64,000 bases of DNA from CALHRB01 sp964473465 (GCA_964473465.1 CAYYPE010000001.1:376955-440954); one strand, 5' to 3'. Shown: positions 46,726-55,682, counted from the first letter of the stretch. The notes: generated by a model from the sequence alone, not told the origin. Numbers and translations: made by a program.

Positions 46726-47502
46726 ATGATAAAAGGATTTATCGTAAGTCTGTTCTTGATTACTGTTCTTTTCTTGGGGTCTCTGGGCAAAGGATTTGCT
46801 CAGGCACCCCAATCTAATAATCTGACACTACCGACAGTTTCAATAAATGTTAATAATTCGGATAAAAGCGATGATTTAGCTTTGAATCTGCAAATACTCG
46901 CTGTAATAACAGTCCTCGCTCTTGCTCCTTCAATTCTGATAATGATGACTTGCTTTACAAGAATAATTGTAGTATTTCATTTTCTAAGGCAGGCATTAGG
47001 AACTCAGACACAACCACCAAATCAGCTTTTAACGGGTTTAGCATTGTTTTTGACTTTTTTTGTTATGCAGCCGGTTTTAGATCAGGCAAACAGCACCGGA
47101 TTGCAACCTTACATAAGAGAGGAGATTACTCAAAGTCAGGCAGTTGATAATATCATACAGCCTTTCAGGGAGTTTATGCTCAAACACACAAGGGAAGAGG
47201 ATTTAAGGTTATTTATCAAGTTAAGCGGAAAGGATAAACCCGCAAATATAAATGAAGTATCAATCTGGACAATAATTCCGGCTTACTCAATCAGTGAATT
47301 AAAAATGGCATTTCAGATAGGATTCCTGTTGTTTGTTCCATTTCTTGTGCTGGATATGGTAATAGCGAGTGTATTAATGTCATTAGGAATGTTTCTCTTG
47401 CCTCCTCAACTGATATCATTGCCGATTAAACTGCTGTTATTCATTTTAGTGGACGGTTGGTATTTAATTATAGAATCACTTATGCAAAGTATTATAAGAT
47501 AA
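46726..47502 (+). CDS. fliP: Flagellar export gate protein FliP
   Basis: 258 residues. A cleavable signal peptide ends near GFAQA. The conserved core is FliP: LAVITVLALAPSILIMMTCFTRIIVVFHFLRQALGTQTQPPNQ and the closing LPIKLLLFILVDGW region. (Quoted in parts: LALAPSILIMMTC, RQALGTQTQPPNQ.) FliP, FliQ and FliR form the export channel of the flagellar type III system. The site AGGAG directly touches the ATG. It is the first gene of a five-gene operon and lies behind a sigma-54-like promoter. Confidence 0.97.
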   Translation: MIKGFIVSLFLITVLFLGSLGKGFAQAPQSNNLTLPTVSINVNNSDKSDDLALNLQILAVITVLALAPSILIMMTCFTRIIVVFHFLRQALGTQTQPPNQLLTGLALFLTFFVMQPVLDQANSTGLQPYIREEITQSQAVDNIIQPFREFMLKHTREEDLRLFIKLSGKDKPANINEVSIWTIIPAYSISELKMAFQIGFLLFVPFLVLDMVIASVLMSLGMFLLPPQLISLPIKLLLFILVDGWYLIIESLMQSIIR

Positions 47503-47515
47503 AAAAAGGGAAAAT

Positions 47516-47782
47516 ATGACAGACCAATTAGTTATACAAATAGTCAGAGATGCGTTTTATTACGTAATTCTTATCTGTGGACCACTACTTCTGGCTTCGC
47601 TGGTAATTGGATTATTAATATCAATTTTTCAAGCAGCTACATCTATTTCGGAGCAGACGCTGACTTTTGTTCCAAAATTATTAGTAGTATTCCTGATGAG
47701 TGTATTATTTCTCCCCTTTATGTTGAATAACATAAAAACCTTCGCAATTGAAATCATCAAAATGATTCCAACGCTTAAATGA
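47516..47782 (+). CDS. fliQ: Flagellar export protein FliQ
   Basis: An 88-residue protein with two membrane helices and the family core GPLLLASLVIGLLISIFQAA and TSISEQTLTFVPKLL. It packs around FliP in the export gate. Its stop overlaps the start of fliR by four bases (ATGA), and fliP ends 13 bases upstream. Confidence 0.96.
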   Translation: MTDQLVIQIVRDAFYYVILICGPLLLASLVIGLLISIFQAATSISEQTLTFVPKLLVVFLMSVLFLPFMLNNIKTFAIEIIKMIPTLK

Positions 47783-48576
47783 TAAATTCAAATGATATAT
47801 ATTTTTTAACTGGAAAGTTTATAATTGGTCTGCTTATTTTTGTAAGAATAACTGGTCTGTTTCTCTCAGCACCTTTCTTCAAGAGTATGGCAATAAATAT
47901 TCAGTTAAAAGTAATAATATCATTTGTTCTTGCATTTACATTAACAGCAACACACTGGGAAAATCAGCCGCAGATAGATTTTCATTTATGGAACATTGTA
48001 TTTCTTGCGATGAAAGAGATGTTTATAGGATTTATTATAGGTTATTCTGCAAATCTGGTTTTTTGGGGAGCGAAACTTGCAGGAGGAATTATAGATTTCG
48101 ATATGGGGTATCAGGCTGCAGCTATGTTTAATATGGGTGATGATTCACCTACTCTGGTAGGAAATATGTTCGAAATGGCTACACTTGTTTTGTTCCTTAT
48201 ACTTAACGGGCATCACTATTTGATTGAAAGCATTAATGCAAGCTTCGATATTATTCCTCTAACAACACTCCAATTCACAGACTCAGCAAAGGATTTGATG
48301 ATAAAGGTTGCTACAAGTGTTATAATAATTGGAATAAAAATATCAGCTCCTATTCTTGTTGCACTTTTTTTGACAAATCTTGTTTTAGCTTTATTGGCAA
48401 GAATAGCTCCGCAAACAAATATATTCGTGATGAGCTTTCAATTGAAGATAGCTGTTGGGTTACTTGTGCTTTTGATATCGACTCCAATATTGATAATGGT
48501 AGCAAAGAATTCACTTGAATTGTTTCAGGGTGAAACAATGAAAATAATAATGGCTCTGGGTTCAGGTAAGGTTTAA
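47779..48576 (+). CDS. fliR: Flagellar export protein FliR
   Basis: A 265-residue inner-membrane protein with about six helices and the family-typical ANLVFWGAKLAGGIIDFDMG followed by LALLARIAPQTNIFVMSF. It completes the FliPQR export channel. It overlaps fliQ by four bases and ends two bases before flhB, so the genes are tightly coupled. Confidence 0.96.
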   Translation: MINSNDIYFLTGKFIIGLLIFVRITGLFLSAPFFKSMAINIQLKVIISFVLAFTLTATHWENQPQIDFHLWNIVFLAMKEMFIGFIIGYSANLVFWGAKLAGGIIDFDMGYQAAAMFNMGDDSPTLVGNMFEMATLVLFLILNGHHYLIESINASFDIIPLTTLQFTDSAKDLMIKVATSVIIIGIKISAPILVALFLTNLVLALLARIAPQTNIFVMSFQLKIAVGLLVLLISTPILIMVAKNSLELFQGETMKIIMALGSGKV

Positions 48577-48578
48577 AA

Positions 48579-49703
48579 ATGGCAGAAAACAAAGAAGGTC
48601 AGGAAAAAACTGAACCGGCGAGTGCGAAGCGAATAAAGGAAGCTCGTGCTCGGGGACAAACAGCAAAGAGTATGGATGTTACAACTGCAGCAGTGCTGCT
48701 TATTGGTGGAATTATTGTCTTTTTGATGGGTTCTCCTATGATGGCTGACATCCAGAAATTTATGCAGGTTATTTTCATTGAATCATCAAACATAGAATTG
48801 ACAACTCAGAATATTTCGGGTTATTATTTCAAATTTATTCTTTTTTTCCTAAAACTAATCTTACCAATTGTATCAATAATTTTTTTGGTTGTTCTTGTGG
48901 CTGAAATATCTCAGACGGGTTTACATATAGCCACAAAAAAATTTACTGAAGGATTGAATTTTAAGCAGATATTTAATCCATTATCTGGTTTGAAGAAAAT
49001 ATTTTTTTCGGGCAGGTCAATTTTTGAATTGACAAAAAGTGTGATTAAGATTATAATTCTTGGATTTGTTGTTTATGGAATATTGGAGAGCAGGGCAGAG
49101 GAAACAATTGATTTGATAGAAAAACCAATTTCAGATATAGGTAGTTTTTTAGCAGAGATAAGTCTTGAAATTGTTGTAAAAGTTGGAGCGGTTTATATTT
49201 TGATTGCAGTAACTGATATGATTTACCAGAGGTATCGCTACAAAGAAGATCTGAAAATGACTAAACAGGAAGTCAAGGAGGAGAGCAAACAGGCAGAAGG
49301 CGATCCAAGAGTTAAAGCCAGACTTCGCTCGATAATGCGTTCAAGAATAAGAAAGTTAATGCTGAAAAATGTAAAAACCGCAGATGTGGTTATTACCAAC
49401 CCAACACACTATGCGGTTGCAATTGCCTATAATTCTGCAAAAATGAGTGCACCTGTTGTAGTTGCAAAAGGAGCAGATTATTTAGCAGCAAGCATCAGGC
49501 AGATAGCAGAAGAAAATTCGATTCCAATTGTTGAGCAACCACCATTGGCACGTGCTTTGTTCTTTTCTACTGATGTTGATATGGAAATACCAGAAAATTT
49601 GTTTAAAGCAGTTGCTCAGGTTCTGGCTTATGTTTATCAATTGAGGCGTCAAAGGGCTAATAGCAGGGGAAATTGGACAAGAATTTATAAAAATAACAGT
49701 TAA
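48579..49703 (+). CDS. flhB: Flagellar export switch protein FlhB
   Basis: A 374-residue protein. The N-terminus has EKTEPASAKRIKEARARGQ, four membrane helices follow, and the cytoplasmic domain has the self-cleavage site NPTHYAVAI with Asn274. The family switches export from rod/hook to filament substrates after cleavage between Asn and Pro. The motif is intact, so the switch should work. It sits two bases behind fliR and 27 bases ahead of flhA. Confidence 0.97.
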   Translation: MAENKEGQEKTEPASAKRIKEARARGQTAKSMDVTTAAVLLIGGIIVFLMGSPMMADIQKFMQVIFIESSNIELTTQNISGYYFKFILFFLKLILPIVSIIFLVVLVAEISQTGLHIATKKFTEGLNFKQIFNPLSGLKKIFFSGRSIFELTKSVIKIIILGFVVYGILESRAEETIDLIEKPISDIGSFLAEISLEIVVKVGAVYILIAVTDMIYQRYRYKEDLKMTKQEVKEESKQAEGDPRVKARLRSIMRSRIRKLMLKNVKTADVVITNPTHYAVAIAYNSAKMSAPVVVAKGADYLAASIRQIAEENSIPIVEQPPLARALFFSTDVDMEIPENLFKAVAQVLAYVYQLRRQRANSRGNWTRIYKNNS

Positions 49704-49730
49704 TTAAAAAAATTAAATTGAAGAAAAAAG

Positions 49731-51845
49731 TTGGCTAATAATAATCAATTATATCTGTCTGGCGAAACAAGTAACAAGACAAATTTTCTATCAACTTTGT
49801 CTAAAAGTCCTGATGTTCTATTAGCGGGAGGTGTTCTATTAATTCTTACTTTACTTGTTCTGCCCTTACCACCATTTTTACTTGATTTATTAATTGCCGT
49901 TGACCTTGCCATATCTATTTTGATTATAGTTGTTGCTATTTATTTACTCAGCCCACTGGAATTTTCATCTTTTCCAACAATATTGCTTATAGCAACACTT
50001 TACAGGTTAGGTCTGAATGTAGCCGCAACAAGATTGATACTTAGCGAAGGACATGCCGGGGATATAATCAACGCATTCGGTACTTTTGTGATAGGAGGTA
50101 ATTATGTTGTAGGTATAATTATCTTCCTTATTTTACTTGTAATAAATTTTATAGTAGTCATCAAAGGTTCAACCAGAATTGCTGAAGTGGCTGCAAGATT
50201 CACTCTGGATGCACTTCCCGGCAAGCAGATGAGCATAGATGCCGATTTGAATGCAGGCTATATTGATGAGATGGAGGCAAGAAGGAGAAGGGAAATACTT
50301 TCGAAAGAGGCTGACTTCTATGGTGCTATGGATGGAGCCGCAAAGTTTATAAGAGGTGATGCAATTGCAGCTTTGATAATTACTGGTATAAATATAATCG
50401 GAGGCTTCATAATAGGCTTGACCCAGAGGGGGATGGATATAACTCACGCTCTTTCGACTTATACAATATTAACAATAGGCGATGGATTGGTTTCACAGAT
50501 ACCATCACTTTTAATATCAGTTGCCGGGGGTTTGGTTGTAACCCGCTCATCTTCCTCAGAAAAACTTGACATAGAATTAGGTAAACAATTCGGAGCTAAA
50601 CCAAGGGCTATATGGATATCTTCTGCTGCGATGCTATTGATGGGTTTCATCCCGGGGTTTCCAACAATTCCGTTCCTGATTTTATCCACAATAGTTGGGG
50701 GATTAGCTTATATCAGAACAAAAAGTATAAAGAAAGAAGAGCAGGAAAAACTGGTGAAAGAGATGACAGAAGCAGAGGTAGCTGTCAAACCTGAGGAGGC
50801 TCCGGTAGAGGACCTGCTCAAGGTTGATCCGGTGGAAATTGAACTCGGGTATAGCCTGATTGCCTTGGTTGACGAAACGCAGGGAGGAGATGTATTCAAA
50901 AGAATTGCTAACGTACGAAAGCAACTGGCAGTGGAGTTAGGAATTATATTACCTCCGGTCAGGGTACGTGACAATCTCCAGCTCGAACCCGAGGAATATG
51001 TAATAAAAATCAGAGGTAATGAAATATCAAGAAATGTCTTGCATCCGAATATGCTTTTAGCAATGAATCCGGGAACAGCGGAAGGAGATATCCGAGGAAT
51101 AAAAGTAACAGAACCTGTTTTTGGCTTACCAGCTACATGGATTTCGAATTCTGACAGAGAGAACGCCGAAATAATGGGCTTTACTGTTGTTGAAGCTGCT
51201 ACTGTTTTGATAACTCATCTTACCGAGTTAATAAGAAGGAATGCAGATAAATTATTAACCCGGCAGGACATAAAACATTTGATTGAAAATCTTAAGGCTG
51301 ATTACCCGGCTTTAGTCGAGGAAATAAATCCTGACAGCCTACCAATTTCAACAATTCAGAAAGTACTTCAGAATTTACTAAGAGAAGGAATACCAATAAG
51401 GGATCTGCCATTAATATTGGAAGCACTTCTTGAATATTATAAAGTTACAAAGAATATTGATGTTCTGACAGAATTTGTAAGACACAATCTATCGGAAACA
51501 ATAAAGAAACTATATCAGGACCAAAACGGAGTTATTCACGCAATATCTTTAGACCCACAATTAGAACAAATAATGACAAATGCCCTCCAATCCGGGAGTC
51601 AAACTACATCAAGTCCAACACTTGGTCTCTCCCCCGAAATGATAAGACAAATAAACCAAAGTCTATCAGAAGCAATAGATGAAATAACATTGACTGGATA
51701 CCTGCCGATAGTAATATGTTCAGCCCAAATACGCCCCTATTTTTATAAAATGATACATAATCAATATCCGATGGTAGGAGTCATCAGCTACACAGAAATA
51801 CCAGCCGATACCGAGGTTGATATACAGAATGTAATAAGTGTTTAA
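49731..51845 (+). CDS. flhA: Flagellar export protein FlhA
   Basis: A 704-residue export gate protein. The TTG at 49731 is the only possible start, because an in-frame stop precedes it and no Met occurs in the first 100 residues. The membrane part has LPPFLLDLLIAVDLAISILI and FPTILLIATLYRLGLNVAAT. The FHIPEP-like region includes ALPGKQMSIDADLNAGYIDE. The cytoplasmic domain (about 350-704) binds chaperone-substrate complexes. It ends the flagellar operon; the tRNA cluster begins 68 bases later. Confidence 0.97.
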   Translation: MANNNQLYLSGETSNKTNFLSTLSKSPDVLLAGGVLLILTLLVLPLPPFLLDLLIAVDLAISILIIVVAIYLLSPLEFSSFPTILLIATLYRLGLNVAATRLILSEGHAGDIINAFGTFVIGGNYVVGIIIFLILLVINFIVVIKGSTRIAEVAARFTLDALPGKQMSIDADLNAGYIDEMEARRRREILSKEADFYGAMDGAAKFIRGDAIAALIITGINIIGGFIIGLTQRGMDITHALSTYTILTIGDGLVSQIPSLLISVAGGLVVTRSSSSEKLDIELGKQFGAKPRAIWISSAAMLLMGFIPGFPTIPFLILSTIVGGLAYIRTKSIKKEEQEKLVKEMTEAEVAVKPEEAPVEDLLKVDPVEIELGYSLIALVDETQGGDVFKRIANVRKQLAVELGIILPPVRVRDNLQLEPEEYVIKIRGNEISRNVLHPNMLLAMNPGTAEGDIRGIKVTEPVFGLPATWISNSDRENAEIMGFTVVEAATVLITHLTELIRRNADKLLTRQDIKHLIENLKADYPALVEEINPDSLPISTIQKVLQNLLREGIPIRDLPLILEALLEYYKVTKNIDVLTEFVRHNLSETIKKLYQDQNGVIHAISLDPQLEQIMTNALQSGSQTTSSPTLGLSPEMIRQINQSLSEAIDEITLTGYLPIVICSAQIRPYFYKMIHNQYPMVGVISYTEIPADTEVDIQNVISV

Positions 51846-51867
51846 ATAAAAAAAATTTTAAATAAAT

Positions 51868-51899
51868 TTTGTATAAAATAAAAATATTTATTAATTTTG
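51868..51899 (+). promoter_or_regulatory. Bacteroidota-type promoter of the tRNA cluster
   Basis: TTTG (51868-51871) and TAATTTTG (51892-51899) are 20 bases apart, matching -33 TTTG and -7 TAnnTTTG. The first tRNA begins 15 bases after the -7 box. The same arrangement is found before rplU, which supports both calls. Confidence 0.78.
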
Positions 51900-51913
51900 T
51901 AGGCTAAAACAAT

Positions 51914-51997
51914 GGGTAGGTACCGAAGCGGTTAAACGGGGCAGACTGTAAATCTGCTGGGCTACGCCCTACGGAGGTTCGAATCCTTCCCTGCCCA
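51914..51997 (+). tRNA. tRNA-Tyr (GTA)
   Basis: 84 bases with a 7-bp acceptor stem (GGGTAGG with CCTGCCC), long variable arm and anticodon GTA at 51948-51950. CCA is not encoded. Confidence 0.96.
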
Positions 51998-52013
51998 CGG
52001 AATAAGAAAAAAT

Positions 52014-52086
52014 GCGGGAGTAGCTCAGTTGGTAGAGCATCAGCCTTCCAAGCTGAGGGTCGCGGGTTCGAGCCTCGTCTCCCGCT
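52014..52086 (+). tRNA. tRNA-Gly (TCC)
   Basis: 73 bases with acceptor GCGGGAG paired to CTCCCGC, anticodon loop CTTCCAA with TCC. CCA is not encoded. Confidence 0.96.
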
Positions 52087-52118
52087 CAACTTATTTAAAA
52101 AGAGAGTTATTTGTAATT

Positions 52119-52191
52119 GCGGGAGTAGCTCAGCTGGTAGAGCATCAGCTTCCCAAGCTGAGGGTCGCGGGTTCGAACCCCGTTTCCCGCT
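52119..52191 (+). tRNA. tRNA-Gly (CCC)
   Basis: 73 bases, nearly identical to the preceding tRNA-Gly, with loop TTCCCAA and anticodon CCC; the pair probably arose by duplication. One G-T wobble closes the acceptor stem. Confidence 0.94.
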
Positions 52192-52198
52192 CTGCGGT

Positions 52199-52271
<73 letters not shown>

Positions 52272-52279
52272 CGGAAATT

Positions 52280-52352
52280 ACGGGTGTAGCTCAATTGGCA
52301 GAGCGGCGGTCTCCAAAACCGTAGGCTGAGGGTTCAAGTCCTTCCACCCGTG
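52280..52352 (+). tRNA. tRNA-Trp (CCA)
   Basis: 73 bases, acceptor ACGGGTG paired to CACCCGT, anticodon loop CTCCAAA with CCA. It is followed by secE after 23 bases, the conserved tRNA-Trp-secE arrangement. Confidence 0.96.
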
Positions 52353-52375
52353 CTAATATTGTTTAGGATTGTTTT

Positions 52376-52558
52376 ATGATAGAAAAAATAAAAAACTTTT
52401 TCAGCGATGTTGCAAAAGAAATGAAAAAAGTTTCTTGGCCCACTAAGGAACAGCTTAGGGAATCATCCATTGTTGTTGTGGTTGCAACTCTTATATTCAC
52501 TATTTTCACTTATCTGATTGATTGGCTGGTTACTCAGGCTATCGGGTTCATTTTTTAA
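52376..52558 (+). CDS. secE: Preprotein translocase subunit SecE
   Basis: A 60-residue single-helix subunit that holds the SecY channel together. The amphipathic start KIKNFFSDVAKEMKKVSWPT, with the diagnostic VSWPTKEQL, is followed by one membrane helix (about 30-55). This is the short form of SecE. It links the tRNA cluster to nusG and the ribosomal-protein genes. Confidence 0.95.
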   Translation: MIEKIKNFFSDVAKEMKKVSWPTKEQLRESSIVVVVATLIFTIFTYLIDWLVTQAIGFIF

Positions 52559-52581
52559 TTATTCATCACTTTTTTCCTGCT

Positions 52582-53208
52582 ATGAACGAAGAACAAAATA
52601 TCGAGTCTAATTTAATTGAAGATAATCCAGAACTCAATTCAAATTCCAGTGATGAACCAACCGAAGAAAAACCCGGTTTCAAATGGTACGCTCTTAGAAC
52701 TTACACTGGTCATGAGCAGAAAGTGAAGCTTTCTATTGAGGCTGAAGTAAAAAGGCTAAAGTTACAGGATAAGATTGGCGAAATTATTATACCTCAGGAA
52801 ACAGTCTTCGAAGTTCGTGGTGGTAAACGAAGAACAAAGGTAAAGAACTTTTTGCCCGGTTATATTGTGATCAATATGATTATGGATAAGAAAAATCATG
52901 AGATAATCAGCAATATTCCTTCAGTTGTTAGTTTTGTGGGAACCAAAAAAGAGCCAACACCTTTACAAAAGCACGAAGTTGATAGAATTATAGGCAGAGT
53001 TGAAGAAAGAAAGAGTATCGAAACTATTGAAACAGCTTTCCAAATTGGCGACCCTGTCAAAGTTATTGATGGTCCGTTCAACACGTTCAACGGTACAATC
53101 AAAGAAGTTAACTATGAAAAACAAAAAGTGAAAGTTGAAGTTGGAATTTTGGGGCGAAAAACTCCTGTTGAATTAGATTTTAGACAAATTGAATTAGAAA
53201 ATCATTAA
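52582..53208 (+). CDS. nusG: Transcription termination/antitermination factor NusG
   Basis: 208 residues from ATG 52582. A longer reading from 52522 would overlap secE and is rejected. An acidic N-terminal extension of about 30 residues precedes the NGN domain (KWYALRTYTGHEQKVKLSIE, then LPGYIVINM), which binds RNA polymerase. A KOW domain follows near the end (FQIGDPVKVIDGPFNTFNG), the part that contacts Rho or ribosomal protein S10. Located between secE and rplK as in most bacteria. Confidence 0.96.
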   Translation: MNEEQNIESNLIEDNPELNSNSSDEPTEEKPGFKWYALRTYTGHEQKVKLSIEAEVKRLKLQDKIGEIIIPQETVFEVRGGKRRTKVKNFLPGYIVINMIMDKKNHEIISNIPSVVSFVGTKKEPTPLQKHEVDRIIGRVEERKSIETIETAFQIGDPVKVIDGPFNTFNGTIKEVNYEKQKVKVEVGILGRKTPVELDFRQIELENH

Positions 53209-53274
53209 TTAAATAAAATAAAAAAATAACTAAACTGTCAAAGAATTTTCAAGTTTTTAAAAAAGAGAAAAACA

Positions 53275-53700
53275 ATGGCAAAAAAAGTAATGGGATCGTT
53301 TAAGCTGCAGTTAAATGCAGGGGAAGCTACAATGGCACCGCCCGTAGGACCTGCCTTTGGACAACGAGGCTTGAACGGTATGGAATTTGTAAAACAATTT
53401 AATGCAAGAACTGCAAAACAAAAAGGAACAATACTCCCAGCAGTTATAACTTTTTATTCAGATAAATCCTTTACATTTGTAGTAAAATCTCCACCAGCAG
53501 CAGTATTGTTGGCTCAAGCAGCTGGACTGAAGAAAGGCTCTGCCGAACCAAATAAAAATAAAGTTGGCAAAATCACCAGATCTCAGGCAGAGGAAATCGC
53601 AAAAATCAAAATGGAAGACTTGAACTGCGACACAGTAGATAGCGCAGTGAGTATGATTAAAGGTTCTGCCAGAAGTATGGGCATTGTTGTTGAAGGTTAA
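53275..53700 (+). CDS. rplK: 50S ribosomal protein L11
   Basis: A 141-residue protein of normal length with KLQLNAGEATMAPPVGPAFG and the C-terminal RNA-binding KMEDLNCDTVDSAVSMIKGS. L11 forms the GTPase-associated centre with 23S rRNA. It lies 66 bases behind nusG and 27 bases ahead of rplA. Confidence 0.98.
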   Translation: MAKKVMGSFKLQLNAGEATMAPPVGPAFGQRGLNGMEFVKQFNARTAKQKGTILPAVITFYSDKSFTFVVKSPPAAVLLAQAAGLKKGSAEPNKNKVGKITRSQAEEIAKIKMEDLNCDTVDSAVSMIKGSARSMGIVVEG

Positions 53701-53727
53701 TCTTTAATTTAATCGAAAGAAACTAAT

Positions 53728-54429
53728 ATGAAAAAGCATGGTAAAAGATATAATGCATTAGTAAAAACGATAAACCAGCAAGAAGTTTATCCAGCTCAGG
53801 AAGCCGTAGAAATTATCAAAAAGACTGCCAATGCAAAATTCGATGAGTCTTTTGAGATCGCAATGAACTTAGGAGTTGATCCTCGAAAAGCAGATCAATT
53901 GGTCAGAGGAACTGTTTCATTGCCTCACGGAACCGGTAAGCAGGTTAAGGTTTTGGTTTTAGCCAAACCTCCGAAAGATCAGGAAGCTCTTGATGCTGGT
54001 GCTGAGTATGCTGGACTTGATGAATATGTTGAAAAAATAAAAGGTGGCTGGACAGAGGTTGACGTTATTATTGCAACCCCAGATGTGATGGGCGAGGTTG
54101 GTAAATTAGGAAGAATACTTGGTCCCCGAGGTTTAATGCCAAATCCGAAAAGTGGAACCGTAACGTTCGATATTGCTCAGGCTGTTCGGGACGTCAAAGC
54201 TGGTAAAATTGAATACAGAGTTGATAAAACAGGTAATATACATGCTGCAGTTGGTAAATGCTCCTTCACTACCGAACAACTAACAGAAAATGTAAATGTT
54301 TTTGTTAATAGTGTTCTAAGAGCCAAACCCACAACAGCAAAAGGAAAATATATAAAGAGTGTATTCTTCAGCTCAACAATGGGACCGAGCGTTAGAGTAA
54401 ATGAATTATCTTTCCAGCAAAAAGACTAA
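53728..54429 (+). CDS. rplA: 50S ribosomal protein L1
   Basis: A 233-residue protein with the family cores KFDESFEIAMNLGVDPRKAD and GRILGPRGLMPNPKSGTVT. L1 forms the mobile stalk at the E site. In many bacteria it also represses its own mRNA. It is followed by a 101-base gap holding an L10-leader-like hairpin. Confidence 0.98.
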   Translation: MKKHGKRYNALVKTINQQEVYPAQEAVEIIKKTANAKFDESFEIAMNLGVDPRKADQLVRGTVSLPHGTGKQVKVLVLAKPPKDQEALDAGAEYAGLDEYVEKIKGGWTEVDVIIATPDVMGEVGKLGRILGPRGLMPNPKSGTVTFDIAQAVRDVKAGKIEYRVDKTGNIHAAVGKCSFTTEQLTENVNVFVNSVLRAKPTTAKGKYIKSVFFSSTMGPSVRVNELSFQQKD

Positions 54430-54457
54430 ATTAAAAATGAATATTACGTACTCTTTT

Positions 54458-54499
54458 AACGGCAAACGCTTCTCAGATCCGTATGGATTTGTTGCCGTT
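54458..54499 (+). promoter_or_regulatory. L10-leader-like RNA hairpin before rplJ
   Basis: AACGGCAA (54458-54465) pairs perfectly with TTGCCGTT (54492-54499). A second stem (GATCC with GGATT) fits inside. Position directly before rplJ fits the autoregulatory L10 leader bound by L10-L12. A 27-codon ORF overlapping it is probably chance. Confidence 0.55.
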
Positions 54500-54530
54500 C
54501 TAATGGTAATTATAAATAAATAAGGTATGT

Positions 54531-55055
54531 ATGGTTACTCTGGAGAAAAAAAGACAAATAGTTGCAGAACTGACAGAAAAGTTCCAAAAGGCTAATGGTT
54601 TCTATTTCGTTGATTTCATGGGAATGAGCGTAGAATCAGCTGTGATTTTTCGTAGAGACCTCAAACGGTCAAGTATGGAACTTAAGGTAGCTAAAAACAC
54701 TTTAATTCAAAGAGCATTATCTGAGGTTGGTTCTTTCAAAATTCCTGAAGAGAAATTTAAAGGTGCCACTGGTGTTATATTCGGTTACGATGACCCGGTT
54801 GCCCCTGCAAAAATTATCAAGGAACAATTTGAGAAGAATAATATTCCGTCTCTGAAAGCCGCAATAATTGAAGGAGTTTACTACGACGGTTCACAGCTTA
54901 AACAATTAGCATCTCTTCCAACCAAACCGCAACTAATCGCAGGAATACTGGGTTCGCTTAATTCACCAGTTTCCGGTATTGTCGGCACTATAAACGCTGT
55001 CATGAGAGATGTTGCATATTTGATTGACGAAGTGGCAAAGAAAAAGGCATCTTAA
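54531..55055 (+). CDS. rplJ: 50S ribosomal protein L10
   Basis: A 174-residue protein with the L10 N-terminal domain (KRQIVAELTEKFQKANGFYF, then LKVAKNTLIQRAL). The C-terminal helix binds the L7/L12 dimers. It anchors the stalk to 23S rRNA. A weak AAGGT site precedes the ATG. rplL follows after 38 bases. Confidence 0.97.
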   Translation: MVTLEKKRQIVAELTEKFQKANGFYFVDFMGMSVESAVIFRRDLKRSSMELKVAKNTLIQRALSEVGSFKIPEEKFKGATGVIFGYDDPVAPAKIIKEQFEKNNIPSLKAAIIEGVYYDGSQLKQLASLPTKPQLIAGILGSLNSPVSGIVGTINAVMRDVAYLIDEVAKKKAS

Positions 55056-55093
55056 AAAATATTTTACTGAATGAAATTAGGGAGATAAATTGT

Positions 55094-55477
55094 ATGACAC
55101 CAATAGTTGAAGAATTATTAGAAAAAATTTCCAACTTGACTCTGATTGAGGCAGCAGAATTGAAAACTGCCCTCGAAGAAAAATTTGGAGTTACAGCCGC
55201 TGCACCAGTGATGATGGCTGGTGGTCCTGCCCCAGCAGCAGCAGAAGCTGCAGCTGTCGAGGAAAAAACCGAATTCGACGTTGAATTAACAGATATGGGA
55301 GCCCAAAAATTAAATGTTATCAAGGTTATCCGTGAACTTACCGGCTTGGGCTTGAAAGAAGCCAAAGACCTTGTTGAAGGTGCACCTAAGATGGTGAAGG
55401 AAGCTGTCGGCAAAGAAGAAGCAGAAGATATTAAGAAAAAACTCGAAGCTGCAGGAGCAAAAGTTACATTAAAATAA
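55094..55477 (+). CDS. rplL: 50S ribosomal protein L7/L12
   Basis: A 127-residue stalk protein with an N-terminal dimerisation helix (EELLEKISNLTLIEAAELK), an Ala-rich hinge (about 40-57) and the C-terminal factor-binding domain (VIKVIRELTGLGLKEAKDLV). It recruits elongation factors. A GGGAG site precedes the ATG. Normal length. Confidence 0.98.
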   Translation: MTPIVEELLEKISNLTLIEAAELKTALEEKFGVTAAAPVMMAGGPAPAAAEAAAVEEKTEFDVELTDMGAQKLNVIKVIRELTGLGLKEAKDLVEGAPKMVKEAVGKEEAEDIKKKLEAAGAKVTLK

Positions 55478-55513
55478 TATAATCTTGGAAATATCATTAA
55501 TATAATTCAAATC

Positions 55514-55542
55514 TTGAAGGAGTCCTCAAGGGATTCCTTCAA
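55514..55542 (+). terminator. Attenuator-like hairpin between rplL and rpoB
   Basis: A 12-bp stem (55514-55525 with 55531-55542, one G-T pair) with a 5-base loop is followed by a loose T-rich tract. It sits in the 205-base rplL-rpoB gap where many bacteria partly terminate to lower rpoBC output. Confidence 0.65.
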
Positions 55543-55682
55543 TTCATTTTTAATTTAATTAAAAATAAGTATTAAACATAAAAATTAAAAAAGTTTAAGC
55601 TTGATTATCAAAATAATAACTTAATCAAATAATTTTCTGTTTTTCTGATAGATTCAGAATTAAACAGAAAGTTTTTTTTTCG

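Noticed and set aside
51904..52089. 61-codon ORF on the minus strand across the tRNAs
   Set aside because: It is antisense to two tRNA genes that have full cloverleaf structure; the reading is a shadow.
52522..52581. Longer NusG reading from base 52522
   Set aside because: It would overlap secE by 37 bases and add residues unlike NusG; ATG 52582 is a better start.
54438..54524. 27-codon ORF in the rplA-rplJ gap
   Set aside because: It overlaps the L10-leader-like hairpin and has no ribosome site; the RNA explanation is stronger.
55000..55497. 165-codon minus-strand ORF across rplJ/rplL
   Set aside because: Shadow of two ribosomal protein genes in the opposite strand; low-complexity Ala/Ser content follows from rplL codons.
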